The notes under the pieces were generated by a model. That model was not told where the DNA came from and ran no database searches. It saw only the letters and a program-made list of their open reading frames with translations. A DNA stretch of 64,000 nucleotides from Neptunitalea lumnitzerae (lineage in GTDB: Bacteria; Bacteroidota; Bacteroidia; Flavobacteriales; Flavobacteriaceae): the NCBI RefSeq assembly GCF_027924185.1, contig NZ_BRVO01000001.1, forward strand, positions 310,001 to 374,000, read 5' to 3'. Below, in pieces: positions 56,308 through 64,000 of the stretch. Position numbers and translations under genes: made by a program. The number at the start of each line of letters is the position of its first letter. Positions within the stretch are counted from its first letter, which is position 1.

Positions 56308-57447
56308 ATGAAAAAAATCCTACTAATTCTGCCATTCTTATGCTCATTAATTACCAATGCTCAAGTATTCACAGAAGAAATTGAGTCTGGTATTCTTGAA
56401 GAAAAAAGAACCCTGAAAATACATATTCCGGCAAACTATACTGAAACTGAAGTATACCCGTTAATTATAGTATTAGATGCAGATTATTTGTTTGACCCCG
56501 TGGTTGCAAACATTAACTACCTATCGTATTTTAATGAAATGCCCGAGGCTATTGTAGTAGGTGTTAACCAATTTGAGTCTAGATACCAAGATATGGAGTC
56601 TGACCCTGAAACAGGACTTCCAAAGAATATAGGCGCTTACTTTTTTGATTTTATAGGTATTGAGCTTATTCCTTATATTGAAAGTAAATATACTGTAGCA
56701 AACTTTCGTATGGCTGTAGGCCACGATTTAAGTGCAGCATTCATTAACTACTACTTATTAAGAGACGAGGTTATGTTTAACGCATATATTTGTATGAACC
56801 CAACCTTTGCTCCTAAAATGGAAGAAAGGGTGGCTGCAAGACTTGCTACTTTTAACGACCGAAAGTTTTACTACATGGCTACTGCCGAAAGTGATGATAG
56901 AGATGTTAGAGAACGTGTAAACTCATTACACCAAACCTTAGATCAGTCTGAAAATAAGAACCTTTATTACTATTTTGACGATTTTAAAAATGCCAATCAT
57001 AATACTACGGTTATTTACGGGTTACCAAATGCTTTAAATGACATTTTCTCTATATTTAAACCTATTACACCTAAAGAATACCAAGAGAAAATACTTACAA
57101 TGGAAGAACCTGTTATTAATTATTTATATGACAAGTACAATACCATAGAAAACCTTTTTGGGTTTGAAAAAGAAATTTTAATCAACGATTTTATGGCTAT
57201 CTACGCAGCTTGCCGTAAAAAAGAAGATTTTGAATCTTTAGAAAAACTTGGAGCCTTAGCCGAAAGAGATTACCCAAAAACCATGATGGCAGATTATTTT
57301 TATGGTGAATACTACGAGCGCATAGGGAAACCTAAAAAAGCGCTAAAACATTACCAAGATGCTTTTGCTAAAGAAGAAATTGACTTTATGACAAAAGACC
57401 TTGCCTACGAAAAAATGCAACAAATAAAAATTGATTTTGGTCTGTAA
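56308..57447 (+). CDS. secreted esterase-like protein with replaced nucleophile
   Basis: The 379-residue protein has a signal peptide (1-18). The fold matches esterase D/Fes-like alpha/beta hydrolases (YPLIIVLDADYLFDPVVANI, EAIVVGVNQ). The nucleophile elbow reads VGHDLSAAF, with D140 at the position that is Ser in GxSxG. A His is present at ANHNTT. The C-terminal 110 residues contain a TPR-like helix pair (YFYGEYYERIGKPKKALKHY). The protein is either a non-catalytic relative or uses Asp like epoxide hydrolases; I favour the former. radA starts directly after its stop (TAAATG). Confidence 0.85.
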   Translation: MKKILLILPFLCSLITNAQVFTEEIESGILEEKRTLKIHIPANYTETEVYPLIIVLDADYLFDPVVANINYLSYFNEMPEAIVVGVNQFESRYQDMESDPETGLPKNIGAYFFDFIGIELIPYIESKYTVANFRMAVGHDLSAAFINYYLLRDEVMFNAYICMNPTFAPKMEERVAARLATFNDRKFYYMATAESDDRDVRERVNSLHQTLDQSENKNLYYYFDDFKNANHNTTVIYGLPNALNDIFSIFKPITPKEYQEKILTMEEPVINYLYDKYNTIENLFGFEKEILINDFMAIYAACRKKEDFESLEKLGALAERDYPKTMMADYFYGEYYERIGKPKKALKHYQDAFAKEEIDFMTKDLAYEKMQQIKIDFGL

Positions 57448-58815
57448 ATGGCAAAAGTAAAAACTACCTTTTATTGCCAGAACTGTGGCGCACAATACGC
57501 TAAATGGCAAGGGCAATGTACCTCCTGTAAAGAATGGAATACCCTTGTAGAAGAGGTAGTACAAAAAGAAGAAACAAAGGGTTGGAAAAGTGGTGCCGTA
57601 ACTGGTGGTGTTAAACGCGCACCCAAACCTATTTCTATAAAAGATATAGCCAGTGAAGAAGAGTTTAGAATGCGTACTCCTAATACCGAGTTTAACCGTG
57701 TATTAGGTGGTGGATTGGTACCTGGCGCTGTTATTTTACTAGGTGGTGAACCTGGTATTGGTAAAAGTACCCTGCTTTTACAAATTGCTTTAAACTTACC
57801 CTTTAAGGTATTGTATGTTTCTGGGGAAGAAAGTGAGCGCCAAATTAAAATGCGTGCAGACAGGTTAGTGGCTACACCCAATAACTGCTATATACTTACC
57901 GAAACCAAAACACAAAACATATTTAAGCAAATTCAGGAAGTAGACCCTGATGTGTTGGTTATAGACTCTATACAAACATTACACTCAGATTATATTGAAT
58001 CCTCGGCAGGAAGTATTTCACAAATTAAAGAATGTACTTCTGAGCTTATAAAATTTGCCAAAGAAACCCACACCCCTGTACTACTTATTGGGCATATTAC
58101 CAAAGATGGCAACATTGCAGGACCTAAAATACTAGAGCACATGGTAGATACCGTACTTCAGTTTGAAGGCGACCGTAACCATGTATACCGTATTTTACGC
58201 GCCCATAAAAACCGATTTGGTAGTACTAATGAACTGGGTATTTATGAGATGCAAGGCGCTGGTTTACGTGAGGTATCTAATCCTTCTGAAATACTTATTT
58301 CTAAAAATGAAGAGCAATTAAGCGGTACTGCTATTGCAGCCACGGTAGAAGGTTTACGCCCAATTCTTATAGAAATTCAGGCATTGGTAAGCACCGCTGT
58401 ATATGGTACCCCACAACGTAGTGGAACTGGTTTTAACTTAAAACGACTAAACATGCTTTTGGCTGTTTTAGAAAAACGTGCTGGTTTTAGACTAGGTGCC
58501 AAAGATGTGTTTTTAAATATTACCGGAGGTATTACCGTAGACGACCCAGCCATAGATTTAGCTGTGGTAGCCGCCATCCTATCTTCAAATGAAGATATTG
58601 CTATTGAGGGTAGAATATGCTTTGCTGCTGAAGTTGGCTTAGCGGGCGAAATACGCCCTGTTACCCGCGTAGAACAACGTGTAACCGAAGCAGAGAAACT
58701 TGGTTTTACTACCATTGTTATTTCATCGCAAAGTAAATTGCCTGAATTAAAAACGCGCATCGAAATTAAAAAAGTATCAAAAATAGAAGAGGTAGTTAGC
58801 TTTTTGTTTGGGTAA
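57448..58815 (+). CDS. radA: DNA repair protein RadA
   Basis: The 455-residue protein has an N-terminal zinc finger (C10, C13, C24, C27), Walker A GGEPGIGKST, the family motif KNRFGSTNELG, and a C-terminal Lon-protease-like domain (about 300-455). It is a RecA-like ATPase that helps branch migration in recombinational repair. It abuts the upstream esterase-like gene with no gap, an arrangement that probably only reflects shared transcription. Confidence 0.97.
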   Translation: MAKVKTTFYCQNCGAQYAKWQGQCTSCKEWNTLVEEVVQKEETKGWKSGAVTGGVKRAPKPISIKDIASEEEFRMRTPNTEFNRVLGGGLVPGAVILLGGEPGIGKSTLLLQIALNLPFKVLYVSGEESERQIKMRADRLVATPNNCYILTETKTQNIFKQIQEVDPDVLVIDSIQTLHSDYIESSAGSISQIKECTSELIKFAKETHTPVLLIGHITKDGNIAGPKILEHMVDTVLQFEGDRNHVYRILRAHKNRFGSTNELGIYEMQGAGLREVSNPSEILISKNEEQLSGTAIAATVEGLRPILIEIQALVSTAVYGTPQRSGTGFNLKRLNMLLAVLEKRAGFRLGAKDVFLNITGGITVDDPAIDLAVVAAILSSNEDIAIEGRICFAAEVGLAGEIRPVTRVEQRVTEAEKLGFTTIVISSQSKLPELKTRIEIKKVSKIEEVVSFLFG

Positions 58816-58957
58816 GGTATACACCATAAAACATCATTAGCCCCTTGACAATCAAAAGACTACAAAAAACACATATAGTTTTTGTGATTTGAAGTAAAAT
58901 TCTTTCATTAAATAATTTAAATTTGATGGTATTAAAACAATTTAAACCAATCAAAAA

Positions 58958-59389
58958 ATGAAAGTTAAAACACTTCTATTCTTTTTTCTAGCCGTATTTA
59001 CGTTAACCATTGCAAATGCGCAAAAAGTAAAAATTAAAAAAGGCATTGTGTCAGTTGATGGTAAAGAAACATTTACCACCGATAAAAAGGGATTATCCAA
59101 CAGCTATTCTTTATTTACATTAGATGGTGAAAAGGAAATTATTTTTGTTAACTGGAATAGTAACGAAACCGTAGGCTATGGTGAAGACGATTTTGTACAG
59201 GTAACTTTTTTAGATGATAATCTAAAAATAGAAAGCGCCACTTCTTTAAAAATTTCAGCCAAAAATCTTTTTCAACTACTCATTAAAGACAAGGTAATTA
59301 ATCTAGACGGTACTGTTAACCCAGATAAACTAGACCGATTTTTTACAAAATATGATGAAAATATTACCGACAGAACTACTAGATTCTAA
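58958..59389 (+). CDS. small secreted protein
   Basis: The 143-residue protein has a signal peptide ending ANAQ (about residue 21). The mature part has alternating strands (VKIKKGIVSVDGKETFTTDK, KEIIFVNWNSNETVGYGEDD). No family is recognised. A -7-like TAAATTTG lies at 58918-58925, with the nearest TTG 26 bases upstream, slightly too far. Confidence 0.75.
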   Translation: MKVKTLLFFFLAVFTLTIANAQKVKIKKGIVSVDGKETFTTDKKGLSNSYSLFTLDGEKEIIFVNWNSNETVGYGEDDFVQVTFLDDNLKIESATSLKISAKNLFQLLIKDKVINLDGTVNPDKLDRFFTKYDENITDRTTRF

Positions 59390-59411
59390 AAGAAACTAAT
59401 AACCTCAACGC

Positions 59412-59478
59412 AACTAAAACGAGTATGTTACATCTTCATAGAAACACTGCTATGAAAAAACACATACTCGTTTTAGTT
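59412..59478 (+). promoter_or_regulatory. 17-bp inverted repeat around a start codon
   Basis: AACTAAAACGAGTATGT (59412-59428) and its exact complement (59462-59478) enclose 33 bases that hold the ATG at 59452. In RNA this is a 17-bp hairpin with the start in the loop and the downstream arm inside the signal-peptide codons. The arms are too far from a T-tract to be a terminator. Confidence 0.7.
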
Positions 59479-59859
59479 TCTATTACAGCATTCATCTATG
59501 CCTGTACAGAATCGGACGATACTGGTACTTCTACTAACGGTTTTGTTGGCACTTGGAAATTAAAAGCCACCATGGTGTCCCCTGGAGGCCCCGTACCCTT
59601 TGAACCTATAGAAAGTGATAAACAAATAATATTAAACTCAGATTTAACCTTTACTTCTAATGGTGAATTCTGTAGCATGGTCTCTACAGAAACCGGTTCA
59701 ACAACAACGGGCACCTATTCTACAATGGATAGCTTACTTATGCAAGACAATTGCAACATGAATGTAATAAGTTACCCCACATTAAAATTAGAGGCGGACA
59801 CCCTTATAGTCTCCTATTTATGCATAGAAGATTGTGCTGAGAAATATATAAGACGATAA
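59452..59859 (+). CDS. lipocalin-like lipoprotein
   Basis: I chose ATG at 59452 (MKKHILVLVS), giving 135 residues; an ATG at 59425 is inside the left arm of the inverted repeat. The lipoprotein signal ends FIYAC (C18). The mature part has the lipocalin-like pattern GFVGTWKLKATM, IILNSDLTFTSNGEF and TGTYSTMDSLLMQ, as in Bacteroidota DUF4488-like/lipocalin-like proteins. It ends in KYIRR. The function is unknown. Confidence 0.82.
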   Translation: MKKHILVLVSITAFIYACTESDDTGTSTNGFVGTWKLKATMVSPGGPVPFEPIESDKQIILNSDLTFTSNGEFCSMVSTETGSTTTGTYSTMDSLLMQDNCNMNVISYPTLKLEADTLIVSYLCIEDCAEKYIRR

Positions 59860-59868
59860 TTAAAATAT

Positions 59869-59907
59869 AAAAACCAAAGCCAGGCAAAATGCCTGGCTTT
59901 GGTTTTT
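59869..59907. terminator. bidirectional terminator
   Basis: A 17-bp stem (AAAAACCAAAGCCAGGC and complement, loop AAAAT) lies 10 bases after the lipoprotein stop and 47 bases from the stop of the convergent dehydrogenase gene. T-runs occur in both directions. Confidence 0.93.
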
Positions 59908-59953
59908 ATATACTTTTAAAAGAAGTCCTAAAAATAGCATAATTAAATACTAC

Positions 59954-61009
59954 CTAATTGGTAAGACTACTCATATCTATCACAAAACGATACTTAACAT
60001 CTCCTCTTTCCAGACGATCCATTGCTTCGTTTACATCCTGAATAGTAATAAGCTCAATATCAGCTGTAATATTATGTTCCGCACAGAAATTCAACATCTC
60101 CTGAGTTTCTGCAATCCCACCAATATTAGATCCCGAAAAGCTCTTTCTACCCATAATTACATTAAAGGCACCTACTTCTAAGGGCTCTGGAGGTAATCCA
60201 ACCAATACCACAGCTCCATCTACCTTTAACAAACCTAAATACATATTAATATTATGTTTAGCAGAAACCGTATCAATTATAAAATGTAAGCTTTTTTGAT
60301 AGGCCTTCATTGCCTCTTCATCAGTGGATAATACAGCATGGTCTGCTCCCATTCGTTTTGCATCTTCAACTTTAGCAGGTGAGGTAGTAAAAACAGTAAC
60401 CTCAGCTCCCATAGCTTTTGCTATTTTAATAGCTAAGTGTCCTAAACCTCCAATACCTAAAACCCCTACTTTTTTACCTGGCCCCGCATTCCAATGGCGT
60501 AATGGAGAATATACGGTAATACCTGCACATAATAGTGGTGCCGCCGCCGCTAGATCTAAAGAATCTGGCATGTGCAGTACATACTTATCTTCACATACAT
60601 AGGTTTTTGAAAACCCTCCATAAGTCATCCCTCCTAAGTATTTATCAGGAGAATTAAATGAAAATGTTGGAAACTCATCACAAAACTGTTCGTTTCCTTC
60701 TGCACAATGCTCACAATGCTGGCAAGAATCTACAATACATCCAACCGCAGCCAATTCACCAATTTTAAAATCAGTAACCTCACTACCTATATTTATAACC
60801 CTACCCACTATTTCATGTCCGGGTACAATAGGATACGCCGTCATACCAAAATCATTCTTCATTTGATGCAAATCAGAATGACAAATTCCACAATACAACA
60901 CCTCAAACTCTACATCTCGTGGCTGTAATACTCTTCTTTCAATGGTCATCTCTTCTAAAGGCTTATCAATAGCCTCCATACCATAAGCTTTTACTCTTTT
61001 TGTTTCCAT
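59954..61009 (-). CDS. zinc-dependent NAD(P) alcohol dehydrogenase (YahK-like)
   Basis: I chose ATG at 61009 (METKRVKAYGME), giving 351 residues; a longer frame overlaps the upstream gene. The catalytic zinc motifs are CGICHSDLHQ and GHEIVGRV, the structural zinc is held by CQHCEHCAEGNEQFC, and the cofactor loop is GIGGLGHLAIKIAKAMGA. The cinnamyl-alcohol dehydrogenase group reduces aldehydes with NADPH. It is the last gene of the operon and homologous to the truncated gene at the right edge. Confidence 0.94.
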   Translation of the reverse strand: METKRVKAYGMEAIDKPLEEMTIERRVLQPRDVEFEVLYCGICHSDLHQMKNDFGMTAYPIVPGHEIVGRVINIGSEVTDFKIGELAAVGCIVDSCQHCEHCAEGNEQFCDEFPTFSFNSPDKYLGGMTYGGFSKTYVCEDKYVLHMPDSLDLAAAAPLLCAGITVYSPLRHWNAGPGKKVGVLGIGGLGHLAIKIAKAMGAEVTVFTTSPAKVEDAKRMGADHAVLSTDEEAMKAYQKSLHFIIDTVSAKHNINMYLGLLKVDGAVVLVGLPPEPLEVGAFNVIMGRKSFSGSNIGGIAETQEMLNFCAEHNITADIELITIQDVNEAMDRLERGDVKYRFVIDMSSLTN

Positions 61010-61034
61010 AGTTTTCTTAGTATAATTGTAATTA

Positions 61035-61877
61035 TTAAATAAATGTGGAGAACCACTTAATGATTTCCGGATCCCGATGACTAAAAAACTGACTTTTATT
61101 GGCATCTAATGTTTTTATTACATTCATATCTTCCACAGTCAATTCAAAGTCAAACACATCAATATTTTCTTTAATTCGAGATTCGGTAACCGATTTAGGT
61201 ATCACCACAACTCCTCGCTGAATCATCCATCTCAAGGTTACCTGGGCTATAGACTTCCCATATTTATCCCCAATATTCTTAAGCATTTCATTTGTAAAAA
61301 AATCATTTCTTCCTTCAGCAAATGGCGCCCACGACTCTTGTTGAATTCCATTTTCTATAAGAAACTTCTGGTCTTCTGTCCGCTGATAAAAAGGATGTGT
61401 TTCTATCTGGTTCACCATAGGAGTTACCGAATGGTTTACCATAATATCCATTACTCTATCCGGATAAAAGTTACTTACACCAATAGCACGTATCTTACCC
61501 GCACGGTACAATTCTTCCATGGCTCTCCAAGAACCATGTACATCGCCATAGGGCTGATGAATCAGGTATAAATCGAGATATGTCAACCCCAATTTCTGCA
61601 AAGAAGTTTCAAACGCTTTTAAGGTTTTATCATAACCCATGTCAGCTATCCATAATTTTGTTGTAATAAATAGATCTTCTGCAGGAATACTGCTTTCCTT
61701 TATGGCATCTCCTACCGCCTTTTCATTCTGATAAGCCGACGCCGTATCAATACTTCTATATCCTGCCTTTAAAGCTGCAAGTACACTTTTCTTACACTCT
61801 TCATAATCTGGCACCTGATAAACACCATAGCCCAATACAGGCATATTTACTCCATTATTTAATTCAAAATATTCCAT
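61035..61877 (-). CDS. aldo/keto reductase
   Basis: The 280-residue protein has the catalytic tetrad D44 and Y49 (IDTASAYQNE), K74 (TTKLW) and H107 (YLIHQPYG), and the NADPH-binding end VVIPKSVTESRIKENIDVFD. It is a DkgA-type enzyme that reduces small aldehydes and ketones. Its ATG overlaps the stop of the cupin gene (TAATG), so translation is coupled. Confidence 0.95.
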   Translation of the reverse strand: MEYFELNNGVNMPVLGYGVYQVPDYEECKKSVLAALKAGYRSIDTASAYQNEKAVGDAIKESSIPAEDLFITTKLWIADMGYDKTLKAFETSLQKLGLTYLDLYLIHQPYGDVHGSWRAMEELYRAGKIRAIGVSNFYPDRVMDIMVNHSVTPMVNQIETHPFYQRTEDQKFLIENGIQQESWAPFAEGRNDFFTNEMLKNIGDKYGKSIAQVTLRWMIQRGVVVIPKSVTESRIKENIDVFDFELTVEDMNVIKTLDANKSQFFSHRDPEIIKWFSTFI

Positions 61878-63142
61878 TATTCAGTTTCTAATGTTAGTTT
61901 ATTAATAGCAGATAGGGCATTTAACGTTCTAGGATATCCTATATACGGCAACAATTGTGTAGTTACAGCAATTAAGGTTGCACGGTTATTACCCACATTC
62001 AAATTACCTTTTATATGCCCGTCTACTTGACTTTCTGCTCCTCCCATACTTACCAATACAGCATAGGTAACCAACTCTCTCATTTTTATATCCATTCCCT
62101 TACGGGTATAATAATCTCCAAAACAATTGGCCGCTAAAAAATACTGTATGTGCTGTAAATCTTGCGGAGCCTCATTTCTCATTTGGTCTATTCGCTCACC
62201 AAAAGTGGCCTTCATCAGTTCCAATCCCTTAGCCTCGCGGTTTTCGGGGGTTGTAGTCATTTGCCCTTCTAATGGTAATGCTATTCCATTAGCCTTAAAA
62301 ATCTCATTAGTAGTATTTAGAAAATCAATTCCCTTAGCTACACCTACATAAGCAACAGATTGGTAGACTACCTCTTTAATTACCGCCGGAGAAACTCCAA
62401 CATTTAAAGCAGCTTTCACAAACATGCTAAATTCAGCTAAAGATTGTGTTCCTATGGTAGAAGCCAGCGTAATAATAGTTCTTGTTTGTATATCTAGCTC
62501 ACTCTTTGCATACACCTCATCAAATGCCCAATTATCAAAAATCTCTATTAACTCAGGATCTGTTACTTGTAATTTTGACACATAATTAGGCCAAAGATCC
62601 TCGTGATTTTTAATAGCCGCAGAGGTTAAATAATTCTCTACATTACTAGCAGCTGCTGTATAAGAGCTATAATCCTCATCTTTTACAGGCACTCCCCAAA
62701 TGGTTTTTCCCCTATCTAAATCAGTAACTATAGCAATATGTGTCATAGACTGGTACATAGAACCTCCATGCCAATGATTCACATTTTTTCCAATTTTAAT
62801 TACATCTCCTTCCTTTATTAACCGAATAGGTTCTCCTTCTTCCTGATAGTATCCTGTACCATTAGTTACCATTAATATTTGTCCTGTTTGATGCACATGC
62901 CAATTGGTTCTTGCCATAGGTTCAAATGCAACAGTACCAACAATGGTATGATACCCTTCACCTGGTGCTACATTAATATGTACCCAAGCGGTTCCGGTAA
63001 AATGTTCTGCCGGAGCTAAAGTTCCTTTATCTGTAAATTTCACTTCTTTGTTCATGTTATTTTTTTCTTGGCCTAAAAGTATATTCCCTGCAAAAAGAAG
63101 GCACATACAAAGCCATTTTATATTTAATATTACACCCCTCAT
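61877..63142 (-). CDS. secreted cupin and double carboxymuconolactone-decarboxylase fusion
   Basis: The 421-residue protein has a signal peptide (about 1-24, GNILLGQ). A cupin follows (about 70-150, NWHVHQTGQILMV with GKNVNHWHGG), with several His residues for a metal. Two carboxymuconolactone-decarboxylase (AhpD-like) domains lie at about 200-285 and 325-410 (SLAEFSMFVKAALNVGVSPA; GGAESQVDGHIKGNLNVG). Neither shows the CxxC active site of AhpD. Relatives are common beside alcohol dehydrogenases and aldo/keto reductases in Bacteroidota. The reaction is not known. A cytoplasmic form from an internal Met30 is possible. Confidence 0.92.
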   Translation of the reverse strand: MRGVILNIKWLCMCLLFAGNILLGQEKNNMNKEVKFTDKGTLAPAEHFTGTAWVHINVAPGEGYHTIVGTVAFEPMARTNWHVHQTGQILMVTNGTGYYQEEGEPIRLIKEGDVIKIGKNVNHWHGGSMYQSMTHIAIVTDLDRGKTIWGVPVKDEDYSSYTAAASNVENYLTSAAIKNHEDLWPNYVSKLQVTDPELIEIFDNWAFDEVYAKSELDIQTRTIITLASTIGTQSLAEFSMFVKAALNVGVSPAVIKEVVYQSVAYVGVAKGIDFLNTTNEIFKANGIALPLEGQMTTTPENREAKGLELMKATFGERIDQMRNEAPQDLQHIQYFLAANCFGDYYTRKGMDIKMRELVTYAVLVSMGGAESQVDGHIKGNLNVGNNRATLIAVTTQLLPYIGYPRTLNALSAINKLTLETE

Positions 63143-63151
63143 ACGTAAAAC

Positions 63152-64000
63152 TTATAAGGTGCTCATATCTATCACATATCTAAACTTCACCTTTCCGTCC
63201 AGTACATTTTCATAAGCCTCTTCCACTGCCTTAGGTGTAGCCGGTATCTTTTCCACCTCAGGATAAATATTATGCTTTACCGAGTAGTTTACCATCTCTT
63301 GAGTTTCCTTAATACCCCCAATCTGAGAACCAAATACTTTACGGTTTCCTTTCCAAATAAACTTATCTATACTCAACACCGGCATATTAGCCATTGCTGG
63401 TAGCCCTACAATACAAAACTGCCCGTCTAAATCTAGCATTTTCAAATACATATTAGGATCGTAGTTTGCAGGAATGGTACTAATAACAAAGCTCATTGTA
63501 TTATCAAGCCCTTTTAATTCTTCCGCATTATTCACATTCACAAATTTCACCGCCCCCATTGCCAAGGCATCGGCTCTTTTTTCTTCGGTAATATCAAAAA
63601 CTGTCACATTTGCACCTCTGGCTACCATATATTGCACCGCCATATGCCCTAATCCTCCGTACCCAGCAACAGCTACTTTATCTCCTTTTTTTACGTCTAC
63701 ATAATTTATTGGAGAATAGGTAGTAATACCAGCACACAGCAAAGGAGCCACTTTATCCATTTCAGCATTCTTAGGAATCTTAATAGCAAAATCTTGAGAA
63801 ACTACCATGTTACTTGAATACCCTCCTTGAGTTATTTCATTATTGTGGAACGGATCATGTGCATGGTAGGTCATAACTACCTTAGGGCAATATTGCTCCA
63901 TGTGGGCTTTACAATATTTACAGGTACCGCAACTATTTATCATACACCCAACCCCAGCATAATCACCCACTTTAAAGGCAGTTACATTTTTTCCTATTTT
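63152..64000 (-). CDS. zinc-dependent alcohol dehydrogenase, 5' end outside the window
   Basis: The frame is open to the right edge. The partial product shows the structural zinc ligands CGTCKYCKAHMEQYC, the coenzyme motif GYGGLGHMAVQYMVARGA and the YahK-type ending KFRYVIDMSTL. The residues ahead of the first possible start (KIGKNVTAFKVGDYAG) match family members, so the start lies beyond 64000 rather than at the internal GTG. It heads the visible part of the aldehyde-reduction operon, 9 bases before the cupin gene. Confidence 0.93.
   Translation of the reverse strand, partial: KIGKNVTAFKVGDYAGVGCMINSCGTCKYCKAHMEQYCPKVVMTYHAHDPFHNNEITQGGYSSNMVVSQDFAIKIPKNAEMDKVAPLLCAGITTYSPINYVDVKKGDKVAVAGYGGLGHMAVQYMVARGANVTVFDITEEKRADALAMGAVKFVNVNNAEELKGLDNTMSFVISTIPANYDPNMYLKMLDLDGQFCIVGLPAMANMPVLSIDKFIWKGNRKVFGSQIGGIKETQEMVNYSVKHNIYPEVEKIPATPKAVEEAYENVLDGKVKFRYVIDMSTL

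Overview
The window looks like the chromosome of a member of the Flavobacteriaceae (Bacteroidota). The evidence is AT-rich DNA, a SusC/SusD pair controlled by an ECF sigma factor and a FecR-type anti-sigma factor, many lipoproteins, several -7 boxes of the Bacteroidota form TAnnTTTG, the order sdhC-sdhA-sdhB, an atpD-atpC pair away from the other atp genes, and the neighbourhood panC/panD facing a short GlgA-like gene, a DUF4270 lipoprotein and glmS. No rRNA, tRNA, CRISPR array, transposase or prophage gene was found. Most of the window is ordinary chromosome; the accessory-looking parts are 0-13 kb, 29-35 kb and 60-64 kb.

0-13 kb: a secreted metallophosphoesterase lies between two arrays of REP-like palindromes. 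It converges on a minus-strand locus that reads ECF sigma factor, FecR, SusC with an N-terminal STN signalling domain, SusD, a PhoA-type lipoprotein phosphatase, and a two-domain GDPD-like/alkaline phosphatase protein. Together they suggest a substrate-sensing uptake and hydrolysis locus for phosphate esters or diesters. This is the best candidate for an undescribed system here. A terminator-like hairpin separates the importer genes from the phosphatase genes.

13-29 kb: mostly housekeeping genes and small envelope proteins of unknown role (HemW, a cyclase-family hydrolase, an HI0933-type flavoprotein, a transglutaminase-like protein, an SH3b protein, DUF1801/DUF2071/DUF2306/DUF4919/DUF4190/DUF4407 proteins). 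It includes rpsU, which carries a perfect Shine-Dalgarno sequence, unusual in this phylum. 29-36 kb: an MBOAT/SGNH-like O-acylation pair, an AraC regulator overlapping a small secreted protein, and a voltage-gated-type potassium channel with a C-terminal cysteine cluster.

36-49 kb: succinate dehydrogenase sdhCAB, an aminopeptidase P, a third and diverged repeat array, a hydrolase/GNAT pair, a tandem-rhodanese sulfurtransferase, atpDC, and a TonB-dependent receptor. 49-59 kb: glmS, DUF4270 and GlgA-like genes divergent from panC-panD-flippase-esterase-radA; the esterase-like protein has Asp in place of its nucleophile Ser. 59-64 kb: a small lipoprotein whose start codon lies inside a 17-bp inverted repeat, then a minus-strand operon of two zinc alcohol dehydrogenases, an aldo/keto reductase and a secreted cupin/carboxymuconolactone-decarboxylase fusion, cut by the right edge. 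All functions are read from sequence motifs; no database search was run.
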